From: Yoonia vestfoldensis SKA53
GTDB taxonomy: Bacteria > Pseudomonadota > Alphaproteobacteria > Rhodobacterales > Rhodobacteraceae
Reading direction: 5' to 3'
Assembly: GCF_000152785.1 (NCBI RefSeq)
Contig: NZ_CH672414.1
Coordinates: 1,130,791 to 1,194,790 of the forward strand
Length of the DNA stretch: 64,000 nucleotides
Shown: piece by piece, positions 8,554 to 17,175 of the stretch
Position numbering within the stretch: the stretch's first letter is position 1
Layout of the letters: each line of letters opens with the position of its first letter
Translations under genes and position numbers: made by a program
Notes under the pieces: generated by a model
Told to the model about the DNA's origin: nothing
The model's input: only the letters and a program-made list of their open reading frames with translations
The model's database searches: none

Positions 8554-8723
8554 GTCAATTCCTCATGTCTTTCTGGGCAGCTGCCCGTTTTCAGATTCCC
8601 TTGCGGGATTTAGCAAAGCGGGCATTCACCGCATCTTCAAGCTGCGAGGCTCATAGCAGAGAATTTCGTCTTGGCAAACGATTTCCCCGCCCGCCTGGTT
8701 CCCCGCCTGTTTCCCCGCCTGGT

Positions 8724-9461
8724 TCACAGCATGGCCATCCCGCCATTCACATGCAAGGTGCTGCCGGTGACATAACCGGCCTCTTGGCTGGCCAGATACA
8801 ACACCGCCGCCGCGATCTCGCCCGCCTCGCCCATCCGGCCTGCGGGGACTTGTGTCAGGATCGCGGATTTCTGGTCGTCGTTCAGCTTGTCCGTCATGGC
8901 GGTGGTGATGAAACCGGGCGCCACGCAGTTCACGGTGATGCCCCGGCTTGCGACCTCATAGGCGATGGATTTCGACATGCCGACCATGCCGGCCTTACTG
9001 GCCGCATAATTCGCCTGCCCCGGATTGCCGGTGGCCCCGACGATGGACGAGATATTCACGATCCGGCCCCAGCGCGCTTTCATCATGCCGCGGATCACGC
9101 CTTTGCACAGGCGCATGGTCGATGTCAGATTGACCTCCAGCACCGATGACCATTCCTCGTCCGACATCCGCATGAACAGGTTGTCGCGGGTGATGCCGGC
9201 ATTATTGACCAAAATATCGACAGACCCCATCAGATCGGCGGCCTGTTTGGGCAGCGCGGTCACCGCCTCGGCATCCGACAGGTTGCAAGGCAGCACATGG
9301 GCGCGATCGCCAAGCGACGCGGCCAGCGCCTGTAGTGGTTCAACCCGTGTGCCGGACAGCGCGACGGTCGCACCGGCGTCATAAAGTGCCTTGGCAATCG
9401 CGCCGCCAATGCCACCTGACGCGCCCGTAATCAGTGCCGTTTTTCCAGTTAAATCAAACAT
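8724..9461 (-). CDS. fabG: 3-oxoacyl-ACP reductase
   Basis: A 245-residue short-chain dehydrogenase that reduces 3-oxoacyl-ACP with NADPH in fatty acid elongation. The cofactor motif TGASGGIGGAIA starts near residue 12, NNAG is at 86-89, and the catalytic set Asn111, Ser139, Tyr152 and Lys156 is complete (NISSIVGATGNPGQANYAASKAG). The start ATG at 9461 begins MFDLTGKTALITG, and a longer in-frame extension overlaps fabD and has no family match. It lies 10 bp after fabD, so the two form one transcript. Confidence 0.97.
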   Translation of the reverse strand: MFDLTGKTALITGASGGIGGAIAKALYDAGATVALSGTRVEPLQALAASLGDRAHVLPCNLSDAEAVTALPKQAADLMGSVDILVNNAGITRDNLFMRMSDEEWSSVLEVNLTSTMRLCKGVIRGMMKARWGRIVNISSIVGATGNPGQANYAASKAGMVGMSKSIAYEVASRGITVNCVAPGFITTAMTDKLNDDQKSAILTQVPAGRMGEAGEIAAAVLYLASQEAGYVTGSTLHVNGGMAML

Positions 9462-9471
9462 TTGTTTTCCT

Positions 9472-10410
9472 TTATTCATGCAGTGCAGCAGCCATGGCCA
9501 CCACATCCTCGGGGGTGCCAATGGCGGTGGCGGCCAGATCACGGTTGATCCGCTTGACCATGCCGGACAGGGCCTTGCCCGCCCCGATTTCATAGACATG
9601 CGTCACACCCTGCGCCGCCATGAAAGCCACGCTTTCGCGCCAGCGCACCGACCCCGTGACCTGTGCGACCAGCAATTTGCGGATCTGCGCAGGGTCGCTG
9701 ACAACATCGGCCAGCACATTGGCGACCAGCCCCACGACAGGCGGGGTGATCGACACGCCGTCAAGCGCCTGCGCCATCACATCGGCCGCAGGGGCCATCA
9801 GGCTGCAATGAAACGGCGCAGAAACAGGCAGCAGCATGGCGCGCTTGGCCCCTTTGAGTTTCGCAATCTCCAGCGCGCGTTCCACCGCGGCCTTGTGGCC
9901 AGAGACAACCACCTGCCCCGGATCATTGTCATTGGCAGCCTCGCAAACCTCGCCTTGGGCGGCTTCTTCGGCCACAGCGCGGGCCTGATCAAAATCGAGA
10001 CCCAGCAACACGGCCATCGCGCCCACCCCCACCGGCACGGCATCTTGCATGGCACGGCCACGGACGCGCAACAGGCGCGCGGTATCGGCGATGGTCAAGG
10101 CGCGCGCCGCGGCCAGGGCGGCATATTCGCCAAGGCTGTGACCAGCCACGAAACGGGCGGCGGTCACATCCACGCCTTCGGCCTCCAGCGCGCGGATCGT
10201 GGCCAGCGATGTGGCCATCAACGCAGGCTGCGCATTCTGTGTCAGGGTCAGCGTGTCGATATCGCCCTCCCAGATCAGCGCAGACAGGTTTTCGCCCAAA
10301 GCGTCGTCAACCTCGTCAAACACGGCCTTTGCCGCCGGATAGGCCATCGCAAGCGCGCGCCCCATCCCGATTGTCTGCGCCCCTTGGCCGGGAAAAACGA
10401 ATGCCCGCAT
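9472..10410 (-). CDS. fabD: Malonyl-CoA:ACP transacylase
   Basis: A 312-residue enzyme that moves malonyl from CoA to ACP. The catalytic Ser92 lies in GHSLGEYAALAAA and His201 in VSAPFHCSLM, and the N-terminal FVFPGQGAQTIGMG is typical. ATG at 10410 is chosen because AAGGAG lies at the right distance upstream. An in-frame ATG six codons earlier lacks this. First gene of the fabD-fabG pair. Confidence 0.97.
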   Translation of the reverse strand: MRAFVFPGQGAQTIGMGRALAMAYPAAKAVFDEVDDALGENLSALIWEGDIDTLTLTQNAQPALMATSLATIRALEAEGVDVTAARFVAGHSLGEYAALAAARALTIADTARLLRVRGRAMQDAVPVGVGAMAVLLGLDFDQARAVAEEAAQGEVCEAANDNDPGQVVVSGHKAAVERALEIAKLKGAKRAMLLPVSAPFHCSLMAPAADVMAQALDGVSITPPVVGLVANVLADVVSDPAQIRKLLVAQVTGSVRWRESVAFMAAQGVTHVYEIGAGKALSGMVKRINRDLAATAIGTPEDVVAMAAALHE

Positions 10411-10578
10411 CGAGAGCTTCTCCTTCAAATTGTTCGATCATGCGGGTTTACCCTGCGCAACCGGACACGGCAAGCAGACTGGGCCTCGCGCAGAATTGCA
10501 CATTGTCTCTGCATGGTGGCGTCTATGCGCGGCGGGGCTTGGCTGCTATCTGGGGGCGATCGTAACGAGGATTTAGCA

Positions 10579-11772
10579 ATGTCAGTATCCAATACCGCCC
10601 GCAGCTATGGCACCGTCACCAAGACCTTTCACTGGCTGACCGCGCTTTTGATCTTGATGATCGCGCCTTTGGGGATGATCGCACACGATCTGCCTTACGG
10701 CACCGATGCGGAACTGGCGCAAAAGGCGTTTTTGTTTTCGCTGCATAAAACGCTTGGGGTCACGGTGTTTTTCGTGGCGCTGGCGCGCATTCTATGGGCG
10801 CTTGGGCAGGTCAAACCGGGGGCGTTAACCGCGCCCCACAGCGCGCAAGCAATGATCGCAAGCCTTGTGCATTGGCTTTTATATATCAGCATTGTCGCTG
10901 TGCCACTTACCGGCTGGGTGCATCACGCCGCGACCAGCGGCTTTGCCCCGATCTGGTGGCCCTTCGGCCAAGACCTGCCATTGGTGCCAAAATCCCAAAG
11001 CCTGGCCGAGGTCACAGCGGTCCTGCATGGGCTGTTCAGCCAGATCATGATCGCATCAATCGCCTTGCATGTTGCTGGGGCGTTCAAACATCACCTGATC
11101 GACAAAGACGCAACGTTGCGCCGGATGTGGTTTGGCAAAACCAACGCAGCGGGCTTGGGCGGGGCGCATGGCAGCTGGCGCGCGCCGGTGGCGGCACTGG
11201 CGATCTTTGCGCTGACGGGCGGCATTGGTGCGGCGGTGGCTCTGGTCCAATCGTATGATACAGCCGCACCGGCCCAAATCGCGCTGGAACAGGTCAGCGC
11301 CGGTTGGACAGTGACCGATGGCCAGATCAGCATTGGCATCACCCAATTGGGCAGCAATGTGCAGGGCAGCTTTACCGATTGGACCGCCGCGATCAACTTT
11401 GACCCTGCCGCCACCGGCATCGCGGGCGAGGTCAGCACGACCATTTCGATCCCATCGCTGACGCTGGGGTCAGTGACATCGCAGGCGATGGGGGCAGATT
11501 TCTTTGACAGCGCAACCTATCCGACGGCGCGCTTTACCGGCGCGATCATCGCAGAGGCCGGCAGCTATACCGCCGATGGCGTGCTGGCGATCAAAGGCAG
11601 CGAAGTGCCGGTCCGCTTTCCTTTCGATCTGACGGTCGCGGGCGATACCGCAGAGATGTCGGGCACCCTGACACTGGACCGGCGCGATTTCGGCATCGGC
11701 GCGTCGATGGCGGATGAAAGCAGCCTTGGCTTTGCGGTGGATGTAACGCTGTCAGTCAGCGCAACACGCTAG
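10579..11772 (+). CDS. Cytochrome b561 fused to a YceI domain
   Basis: A 397-residue two-domain protein. Residues 10-185 are a bacterial cytochrome b561: four hydrophobic segments with likely haem-ligand histidines His18 (TKTFHWLTALL), His56 (FSLHKTLGVTVF), His150 (AVLHGLFSQ) and His164 (ASIALHVAGAF). A fifth helix lies near 203-224. Residues 240-397 form a YceI lipocalin-like domain (VTDGQISIGITQLGSNVQGSFTDWTAAINFDP ... FPFDLTVAGDTAEMSGTLTLDRRDFGIG), predicted periplasmic. YceI domains bind isoprenoid lipids such as quinones in studied cases, so electron exchange between quinone and haem is plausible but inferred. It converges on a separate yceI gene. The start ATG at 10579 begins MSVSNTARSYGTVTKTFHWL; longer frames lie antisense to fabD. 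Confidence 0.9.
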   Translation: MSVSNTARSYGTVTKTFHWLTALLILMIAPLGMIAHDLPYGTDAELAQKAFLFSLHKTLGVTVFFVALARILWALGQVKPGALTAPHSAQAMIASLVHWLLYISIVAVPLTGWVHHAATSGFAPIWWPFGQDLPLVPKSQSLAEVTAVLHGLFSQIMIASIALHVAGAFKHHLIDKDATLRRMWFGKTNAAGLGGAHGSWRAPVAALAIFALTGGIGAAVALVQSYDTAAPAQIALEQVSAGWTVTDGQISIGITQLGSNVQGSFTDWTAAINFDPAATGIAGEVSTTISIPSLTLGSVTSQAMGADFFDSATYPTARFTGAIIAEAGSYTADGVLAIKGSEVPVRFPFDLTVAGDTAEMSGTLTLDRRDFGIGASMADESSLGFAVDVTLSVSATR

Positions 11773-11813
11773 GAAGGGGGCGCCCCCTCCCCCCCGCAAA
11801 AGGCACAAAAAAA

Positions 11814-11837
11814 CCGCGCTGGATTTCGCCAGCGCGG
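11814..11837. terminator. Bidirectional terminator between two YceI genes
   Basis: Perfect 9-bp arms CCGCGCTGG and CCAGCGCGG around a six-base loop, with an A-rich run on the left and TGTTTT on the right, so it can work in both directions. It lies between the convergent b561-YceI and yceI genes. Confidence 0.85.
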
Positions 11838-11862
11838 TGTCATGTTTTGCGGTGATGGCGGC

Positions 11863-12432
11863 TTATTCGGCCTGCATCGCCTCGATCGAGATCATCACTT
11901 CGACTTCGTCGCTGACGAAAGGCGCGAAATTGCCGACGTTGAAATCGGACCGCAGCAAGGTGGTTGTTGCATCAAAACCGGCCCAGCCCTTGTTTTCCAT
12001 CGGATGCATACCGGCCTGGTTCAGCGTGGCGTCCAGCACGACGCTTTTGGTCACGCCGTTCAGCGTCAGATCACCCGTGATCAGCGCGGTGGTGTCGCCG
12101 GTCACTTCGATCCCGGTAGAGGTAAAACTCACCATTTCATCATCGGCGGCATCAAAGAAATCCGCGCTCATGAAATGGTTGAAACGGCCTTCCCAGCCGG
12201 TCAGCATGGTGCGCACAGGAAAAGACACATTGACCGATGACGCGGCGGGGTTTGCCTGGTCAAAGTCGATTTCGCCGTCAAAGCCCGAGAACATGCCATA
12301 AGTGGTCGAGAACCCAAGATGGTTATAGCTGAACACGATCTGGCTGTGGCTGGCGTCCAGAACATAGGTTTCGGCGACGACAGGCGCGGCCAACAGCATG
12401 GCGAAGGCGGCGGTCGAAAGGATCTTTTTCAT
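11863..12432 (-). CDS. Secreted YceI family protein
   Basis: A 189-residue periplasmic protein with a Sec signal peptide (MKKILSTAAFAMLLAAPVVA, cleavage after AVA or AET likely). The mature part is a complete YceI beta-barrel: YVLDASHSQIVFSYNHLGFSTTYGMFSGFDGEIDFD, SADFFDAADDEMVSFTSTGIEVTGDTTALITGDLTLNGVTKSV and a C-terminal VMISIEAMQ strand. The family binds polyisoprenoid-type lipids. It faces the b561-YceI fusion, sharing its bidirectional terminator, so the two may act in the same redox or lipid-handling process. Confidence 0.92.
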   Translation of the reverse strand: MKKILSTAAFAMLLAAPVVAETYVLDASHSQIVFSYNHLGFSTTYGMFSGFDGEIDFDQANPAASSVNVSFPVRTMLTGWEGRFNHFMSADFFDAADDEMVSFTSTGIEVTGDTTALITGDLTLNGVTKSVVLDATLNQAGMHPMENKGWAGFDATTTLLRSDFNVGNFAPFVSDEVEVMISIEAMQAE

Positions 12433-12535
12433 GGGTCAACTCCAATGTTTATACGATTCCCATAGGCCCGTTTGCGTCCCAAAACACAATTGCGCAATTC
12501 CGAACATACAGTGTTCGATGACACGCGATGCGCGA

Positions 12536-13096
12536 TCAGGTAACGCGCGGATCGCCTATCACGTCGCGCGCAAGGCGGTCGTGCAACGCGTCCAACCGGG
12601 GCGCGCTGGCCATGGCGATGCAGATCGACAGCACGGTGTCATTGCCCTGCAGGACCAGCAGCGCGGTGCCACTTGCGTCATCGCGTTGCGTCGCGATATC
12701 GGTGATCTGGGCAAAATCATGCGTTTGCAGGATCGTCGGGCGGCCCGCACGGTTACGGATCACCTGATGAATCTCGCGGATGCTGGTGTCGATATGGATC
12801 TCGGTTCGGGTGCCACGGCTTGCGAACCATAACAGATAGGCCGCCACCGCCCCCAAAAGCGCCACCACAGCCATGCGAAACGGGGTCAGCGCCACGCCAA
12901 ACATCAGCGGCGTCAGCGTTGCCACGCCCGCAGCCATGACCAGGCACGCCATGCCTAACACCAAACAGGCCGATTGCAGCAGAACAAAGCCGAAGGATTC
13001 GCCCCTCTCACTGCGGATCAGATAGCCCCAATAAGTATCTTCAACGGCGACCAACGGCTGCGGTTTGAAAAATGCCATGATCGTGTCATTGCTCAT
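12536..13096 (-). CDS. Small membrane protein of unknown function
   Basis: A 186-residue protein starting MSNDTIMAFFKPQPLVAVEDTYWGYLIRSERGESFGF. Two hydrophobic segments (about 40-60 and 72-92) form a membrane hairpin. The soluble C-terminal half (TRTEIHIDTSIREIHQVIRNRAGRPTILQTHDFAQITDI) resembles a small beta-rich PH-like fold but I cannot name the family. AAGGAGG upstream of ATG at 13096 fixes the start; longer frames lack an SD. Divergent from rpsF. Confidence 0.75.
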   Translation of the reverse strand: MSNDTIMAFFKPQPLVAVEDTYWGYLIRSERGESFGFVLLQSACLVLGMACLVMAAGVATLTPLMFGVALTPFRMAVVALLGAVAAYLLWFASRGTRTEIHIDTSIREIHQVIRNRAGRPTILQTHDFAQITDIATQRDDASGTALLVLQGNDTVLSICIAMASAPRLDALHDRLARDVIGDPRVT

Positions 13097-13223
13097 CTGG
13101 GTCGGGTTCCTCCTTGCCGACCCAGCATAGCCGCAAAAGACGACCAGAAATGGGCAACAGCAAGGCCGCGTCTGGCAAATGGGCCGCATCTGACCGAAGC
13201 CAGGCAAAACAGGCCGCCAAGGC

Positions 13224-13251
13224 TTGCATTGCAGCCCAAGCTGCGTATAAG
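13224..13251 (+). promoter_or_regulatory. Candidate sigma-70 promoter of rpsF-rpsR-rplI
   Basis: TTGCAT (13224-13229), a 16-bp spacer and TATAAG (13246-13251) make a good housekeeping promoter about 110 bp before the rpsF start. It is the best match in the 264-bp gap. Confidence 0.5.
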
Positions 13252-13296
13252 GCGGCATCCTTCTGCGGATGTTATGAACTGCGCAGTCTCTCGTGG

Positions 13297-13324
13297 ATGG
13301 GGTGCAGAAGGCTCACTGCCCCAT
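13297..13324 (+). promoter_or_regulatory. Hairpin in the rpsF leader
   Basis: ATGGGG-tg-CAG pairs with CTG-CCCCAT around an eight-base loop, a stable stem with a two-base bulge, 36 bp before the rpsF start. Ribosomal protein S6:S18 binding leaders are known upstream of rpsF in many bacteria. Placement fits, but I cannot confirm the consensus motif. Confidence 0.35.
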
Positions 13325-13360
13325 TCTTTGAAATGCGCCGAGAAAAGAACTGGAGTATGC

Positions 13361-13762
13361 ATGCCGCTGTATGAGCATGTGATGATTGCGCGTCAGGACT
13401 TGTCCAACACGCAAGCCGAAGCCCTGATCGAACATTTCGGGACCATTCTTGCCGACAACGGTGGCAAGCTCTTGGAAAACGAATATTGGGGCGTCAAGAC
13501 GATGGCCTACAAGATCAACAAGAACCGCAAGGGCCATTACGCCCTGCTGCGCACCGATGCGCCCGCACCAGCGATCCAGGAAATGGAACGCCTGATGCGC
13601 CTGAACGAAGACGTCATGCGCGTGCTGACCATCAAGGTCGATGCCCACGAAGACGGCCCATCCGTGCAGATGCAAAAGCGCGAAGAGCGTGGCGACCGTG
13701 GCGATCGCCCCGATCGTGGTGACCGCGGTGACCGTGGCGGCGAACGCCGCGAACGTCGTTGA
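13361..13762 (+). CDS. rpsF: 30S ribosomal protein S6
   Basis: A 133-residue S6 protein, which binds S18 and the 16S rRNA central domain. MPLYEHVMIARQDLSN begins at ATG 13361 after GGAG; NEYWGVKTMAYKINKNRKGHYALL is conserved. The last 27 residues are a charged tail (KREERGDRGDRPDRGDRGDRGGERRERR by pieces) longer than in E. coli, as in other Rhodobacteraceae. A longer in-frame upstream extension has no S6 sequence. First gene of rpsF-rpsR-rplI. Confidence 0.97.
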   Translation: MPLYEHVMIARQDLSNTQAEALIEHFGTILADNGGKLLENEYWGVKTMAYKINKNRKGHYALLRTDAPAPAIQEMERLMRLNEDVMRVLTIKVDAHEDGPSVQMQKREERGDRGDRPDRGDRGDRGGERRERR

Positions 13763-13781
13763 TCAGTAAAGGATAGCAATC

Positions 13782-14009
13782 ATGGCAACCAAACCATTCT
13801 TCCGCCGCCGCAAGTCCGATCCGTTCGAAGGCACTGATGCGCCAAAGATCGACTATAAGGACACACGCACGCTGCAGCGCTATATCTCCGAGCGTGGCAA
13901 GATCGTGCCCGCCCGCATCACTGCTGTCGGTTCCAAGAACCAGCGCGCTCTCGCCCGTGCGATCAAGCGTGCCCGGTTCCTTGCCCTGCTGCCATACGCT
14001 GTAAAGTAA
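13782..14009 (+). CDS. rpsR: 30S ribosomal protein S18
   Basis: A 75-residue S18 with the conserved [10 protein letters not shown] start, [50 protein letters not shown] core. It lies 19 bp after rpsF and 9 bp before rplI, the usual order. Confidence 0.98.
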   Translation: MATKPFFRRRKSDPFEGTDAPKIDYKDTRTLQRYISERGKIVPARITAVGSKNQRALARAIKRARFLALLPYAVK

Positions 14010-14018
14010 GGACATATC

Positions 14019-14600
14019 ATGGATATCATTCTTCTCGAACGCGTGGCAAAACTCGGTCAGATGGGCCAAGTCGTATCCGTCAAGGACGGCTATGCCCGCA
14101 ACTTTCTGCTGCCACAGGGCAAAGCCCTGCGGGTGAACGCGGCCAATATGGCCCGTTTCGAGGCTGAAAAGGCCCAGCTGGAAGCGCGCAACCTCGAAAC
14201 CAAGAAAGAAGCACAGGCCCTTGCAGACAAGCTTGATGGCCAGCGTTTCGTCGTCATCCGTTCCGCCTCTGACGGTGGTGCGCTTTACGGTTCGGTCACG
14301 CCACGCGATGCCGCCGAAGCCGCAACAAAAGCCGGTTTCAGCGTCGACAAAGGTCAGATCGTTCTGACCGGCGCGATCAAGGACCTTGGCCTGCATGATG
14401 TGCTGGTCAACCTGCACCCCGAAGTCACTGCCACGATCACGCTGAACGTCGCCCGTTCCGCCGAAGAGGCCCAGCTTCAGGAAGCCGGCAAATCCATCGC
14501 CGAACTGGCCGCCGAAGAAGAGGCAGCCGCCGAGTTCGAGATTCAGGAATTGTTCGACGACATCGGCGGCGCTGCCGACGGCGAAGACGACCGCGACTAA
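14019..14600 (+). CDS. rplI: 50S ribosomal protein L9
   Basis: A 193-residue L9 that binds 23S rRNA near the L1 stalk. The N-terminal domain ([37 protein letters not shown]) and connecting helix are typical. The C-terminal domain is followed by an acidic extension ([24 protein letters not shown]), making it some 45 residues longer than E. coli L9, which is common in this order. Ends the ribosomal operon before a strong terminator. Confidence 0.97.
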   Translation: MDIILLERVAKLGQMGQVVSVKDGYARNFLLPQGKALRVNAANMARFEAEKAQLEARNLETKKEAQALADKLDGQRFVVIRSASDGGALYGSVTPRDAAEAATKAGFSVDKGQIVLTGAIKDLGLHDVLVNLHPEVTATITLNVARSAEEAQLQEAGKSIAELAAEEEAAAEFEIQELFDDIGGAADGEDDRD

Positions 14601-14632
14601 ATCTTGGCGATACGTTATTAACAAGGGCCGCG

Positions 14633-14656
14633 GCATTTTGCCAGCGGCCCTTTTTG
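14633..14656 (+). terminator. Terminator of rpsF-rpsR-rplI
   Basis: AAGGGCCGC and GCGGCCCTT pair as a 9-bp stem, followed by TTTTTGTTTG, 32 bp after the rplI stop. A typical Rho-independent terminator. Confidence 0.9.
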
Positions 14657-14741
14657 TTTGTTCGGTCCTCGGCCAGGCACATGTGGTGACACGTCCCCCC
14701 GTACCACGCGCTGCAACATTGCCTTATTGGAAAAGATCCAG

Positions 14742-15311
14742 ATGTTTCAATTCCCCCATGACTTTGATCCTCAACCGTCACTCGCGAATGACATGCTTGA
14801 GCTTGCGCCGCTGGCGCGCACAGATATCGACGCGCTCGCCTTCGCGGCAAGTGATCCTGCCATTTGGGCTGGCCATCCGGCGCGGAACAGACACCAAAGA
14901 GACGTCTTCGACGGATATTTCACGGCTCTTCTTGATGTGGGTGGCACGCTGTTGGTGCGAGATCGCGCAACAGACGCGGTGATCGGATGCTCTGCATACT
15001 ATACAGATCCTTCAGCCCCCTCGCGGCTATCAATCGGATACACTTTTCTGACCTGTGCATATTGGGGCGGCGCGACAAACTACGCGCTGAAAAGCCTGAT
15101 GCTGGGTCATCTGTACCAGCATCATTCCGAAGCCTGGTTTCATATTGCGCCGCAGAATATTCGGTCGCAAACAGCGACGATGAAACTTGGTGCGGTGTTG
15201 GCGCATGACGCTGATCTGGATCTGGGCGGCGGCCACCAACTCTGGCGGTGCTATTGCCTCTCCCGCGAATCTTGGACGCATAAAGTGTCCAGTCGCGGCA
15301 CAAAAACCTGA
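14742..15311 (+). CDS. GNAT family N-acetyltransferase (RimJ/RimL-like)
   Basis: A 189-residue acetyltransferase starting MFQFPHDFDPQPSLANDMLELAPLARTDIDALAFAASDP. The DAVIGCSAYYTDPSAPSRLSIGYTFLTCAYWGGATNYALKSLMLGHLY segment matches the strand-turn-acetyl-CoA region of the RimJ/RimL branch, and NIRSQTATMKLGAVL is the conserved end-helix. The substrate is unknown. The AT-richer codon choice and absence of operon partners suggest a stand-alone accessory gene. It lies between the rplI terminator and the tig terminator. Confidence 0.85.
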   Translation: MFQFPHDFDPQPSLANDMLELAPLARTDIDALAFAASDPAIWAGHPARNRHQRDVFDGYFTALLDVGGTLLVRDRATDAVIGCSAYYTDPSAPSRLSIGYTFLTCAYWGGATNYALKSLMLGHLYQHHSEAWFHIAPQNIRSQTATMKLGAVLAHDADLDLGGGHQLWRCYCLSRESWTHKVSSRGTKT

Positions 15312-15441
15312 CGACAGGCCAACCCAGCCCATACAGCAGATATCCGGCGCGACAGGGCTGTCGAGATCATCGTCAAGAACACTGCACGCCCTTTGTCCGA
15401 ATGGCGTGACACCATGACATGTCAAAGCAACATTTCACAAA

Positions 15442-15465
15442 AAAGGGCACCCGCAGGTGCCCTTT
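15442..15465 (-). terminator. Terminator of tig
   Basis: AAAGGGCACC and GGTGCCCTTT arms form a stem with a four-base loop. On the minus strand it is followed by a T-run, 24 bp past the trigger factor stop. Confidence 0.85.
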
Positions 15466-15488
15466 CCCGTCGCCGCATGGCGCAGTAT

Positions 15489-16820
15489 TTATTCTTCTTC
15501 CAGCTTCTCGACCGCTTTTTGCAGGTCTTCCTTGCTGACGTCTTTTTCTGTCACGGTCGCCGCGGCAAAGATATGGTCAACGACCTTGTCTTCGAACATC
15601 GGCGCCTGCAATTGCTGACGGAACTGCGCGTTCTGCTGCACGAATTCAAAGAACTGGCGCTCCTGACCGGGATATTGCCGCGCCTGGTTCATGATGGCCT
15701 GGGTCATTTCCTGATCGGTGACCTTCACGTCGGCCTTCTGGCCGATGTCAGCCAGCAACAGGCCCAGTTTCACGCGACGTTGCGCCAGTGACTGATGCTC
15801 GTCCGTCGGCGTGATCTCGGGGTGATCGTGGCCGTGGACATCAGGGTTTTCCTCATGCCACAGCTGATGCGCGATCTGGTTGGCTTCGGCTTCGACCAGC
15901 GCCTTTGGCAGTTCGAAACTGACAACGCCGTCCAGCGCATCCAGCAAGGCACGTTTGGCCAGCGCCCGCGACGCACCGCTATATTCAGCCTCCAGACGAT
16001 CAGCGATCTGGGTCTTGAGCGTGGCCAGATCCTCGGCCCCGAATTTCGCCGCCAGCTCGTCATTGATTTCCGGCGCTTTGGGCGCGCGGACATCCTTGAT
16101 GGTACAGGTGAACACGGCTGTCTTGCCGGCCAGATGGGCGGCCTGATATTCTTCGGGGAAGGTGACTTCGACATCCTTGACGTCGCCGGTCTTGACCTTC
16201 AGCAACCCATCCTCGAACCCGGGGATAAAGGAATTGGACCCCAGAACCAGCGGGTAATCCTCGGCGGTGCCACCTTCAAAAGCTTCACCATCGACCTTGC
16301 CCACGAAATCCAGAACGACTTGGTCGTCCTTTTTGGCTTGGGTTTTCTTGGTCTCATAGGTCATGGCCTGCGGCGATGCGGCCAGGTTGTCCAGGGCTTC
16401 CTGCACAGCGGCGTCATCGGCCTTCACGACCATGCGCTCCAGCGTGATCTTGGCGAAATCGACTGCCGGAATATCGGGCAGCTTTTCATAGGACACATCG
16501 ACCAGCACGTCATCGCCGGGCTTCCAGTCGGGGTTGGACATCTTCATCTCGGGCTGGCCCGCAGGGCGGTCACCGCTACTGTCCAGATGGTCGCGCACGG
16601 CAGAATCAATGCTGTCCTGCATTGCTTCGCCCATCAGCCGCTCGCCATATTGCTTGCGCAGCAATGCCATCGGGACCTTGCCCTTGCGAAAGCCTTTCAT
16701 CTCGATGGTTGGCTGGGCTTCTTTGAGCTTTTCTTCAACCTTCGCGTCCAGCTCTGCCGCTGTGACGGTGATGGCATAGCCGCGCTTGAGGCCGTCGTTC
16801 AGGGTCTCGGTGACCTGCAT
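15489..16820 (-). CDS. tig: Trigger factor (ribosome-bound chaperone)
   Basis: A 443-residue ribosome-associated chaperone with peptidyl-prolyl isomerase activity. Order: ribosome-binding domain with signature [27 protein letters not shown], PPIase domain ([43 protein letters not shown]), and helical C-domain. A His-rich stretch [16 protein letters not shown] in the C-domain is common in alphaproteobacteria. tRNA-Leu is 23 bp upstream on the same strand. Confidence 0.98.
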   Translation of the reverse strand: MQVTETLNDGLKRGYAITVTAAELDAKVEEKLKEAQPTIEMKGFRKGKVPMALLRKQYGERLMGEAMQDSIDSAVRDHLDSSGDRPAGQPEMKMSNPDWKPGDDVLVDVSYEKLPDIPAVDFAKITLERMVVKADDAAVQEALDNLAASPQAMTYETKKTQAKKDDQVVLDFVGKVDGEAFEGGTAEDYPLVLGSNSFIPGFEDGLLKVKTGDVKDVEVTFPEEYQAAHLAGKTAVFTCTIKDVRAPKAPEINDELAAKFGAEDLATLKTQIADRLEAEYSGASRALAKRALLDALDGVVSFELPKALVEAEANQIAHQLWHEENPDVHGHDHPEITPTDEHQSLAQRRVKLGLLLADIGQKADVKVTDQEMTQAIMNQARQYPGQERQFFEFVQQNAQFRQQLQAPMFEDKVVDHIFAAATVTEKDVSKEDLQKAVEKLEEE

Positions 16821-16843
16821 GTGTTGTCCTTTTTTTCACTACC

Positions 16844-16928
16844 TGGTGCGGGTGGAGGGACTTGAACCCCCACGCCTTGCGGCGCCAGAACCTAAATCTG
16901 GTGCGTCTACCAATTTCGCCACACCCGC
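16844..16928 (-). tRNA. tRNA-Leu (anticodon TAG)
   Basis: Minus strand from 16928. The acceptor arms GCGGGTG and CACCCGC pair, the D-loop region GAAATTGGTAGAC, an anticodon arm CCAGA-TTTAGGT-TCTGG with anticodon TAG, a long class II variable arm, and the TTCAAGTCC T-loop are all present. CCA is encoded at 16846-16844. The large variable arm and anticodon show leucine reading CUN codons. It sits just before tig and may share its transcript. Confidence 0.95.
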
Positions 16929-16938
16929 ATGATCAAAA

Positions 16939-16962
16939 GGGGCAGGTTTTCACGCCTGCCCC
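16939..16962 (-). other. Hairpin with T-tract just upstream of tRNA-Leu
   Basis: Perfect 8-bp arms GGGGCAGG and CCTGCCCC enclose an eight-base loop and are followed on the minus strand by TTTT, 11 bp before the tRNA 5' end. It looks like a terminator or leader attenuator, but no gene that would need it lies upstream on this strand. Confidence 0.45.
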
Positions 16963-17126
16963 ATGTTGGGCGCTGTCTAGCAAAGCTGGTGGCGGGATGC
17001 GAGAGGAAAAATCGCCTGCGCGCCACTGGGTGAAATGGTTGCTAAACGCGGCAGGGCTTTGCAGGTCCGGCGCAATCAGCCCCGACCCTAAGGCCAACAC
17101 CTGCGCATCGGCGCGCCCCACCCGCC

Positions 17127-17175
17127 CCCATCGTTAGAGCCCAAATATCCCGGGGGTCCGGGGGCTGGCCCCCGC
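17127..17175. repeat. Rhodobacteraceae intergenic repeat (GAGCCCAAATATCCC), copy 1
   Basis: The 502 bp between tRNA-Leu and glnB hold no convincing gene. At 17127-17151 lies an ATCGTTAGAGCCCAAATATC-type block, followed by a GGGGGC-tg-GCCCCC stem. The same block recurs at 52905-52930 before soxG. The remainder up to 17430 is the glnB upstream region, AT-rich near 17260-17330, where its promoter probably lies; I cannot fix the boxes. Confidence 0.7.

Noticed and set aside
9391..10578. Upstream extension of the b561-YceI frame
   Set aside because: It runs antisense to fabG and fabD and has no SD or domain; the b561 domain starts at 10579.
13632..14636. 334-codon minus-strand frame over rpsF-rpsR-rplI
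   Set aside because: Shadow of three ribosomal protein genes.
16933..17121. 62-codon gene upstream of tRNA-Leu
   Set aside because: It has no SD or family features and includes the hairpin at 16939.
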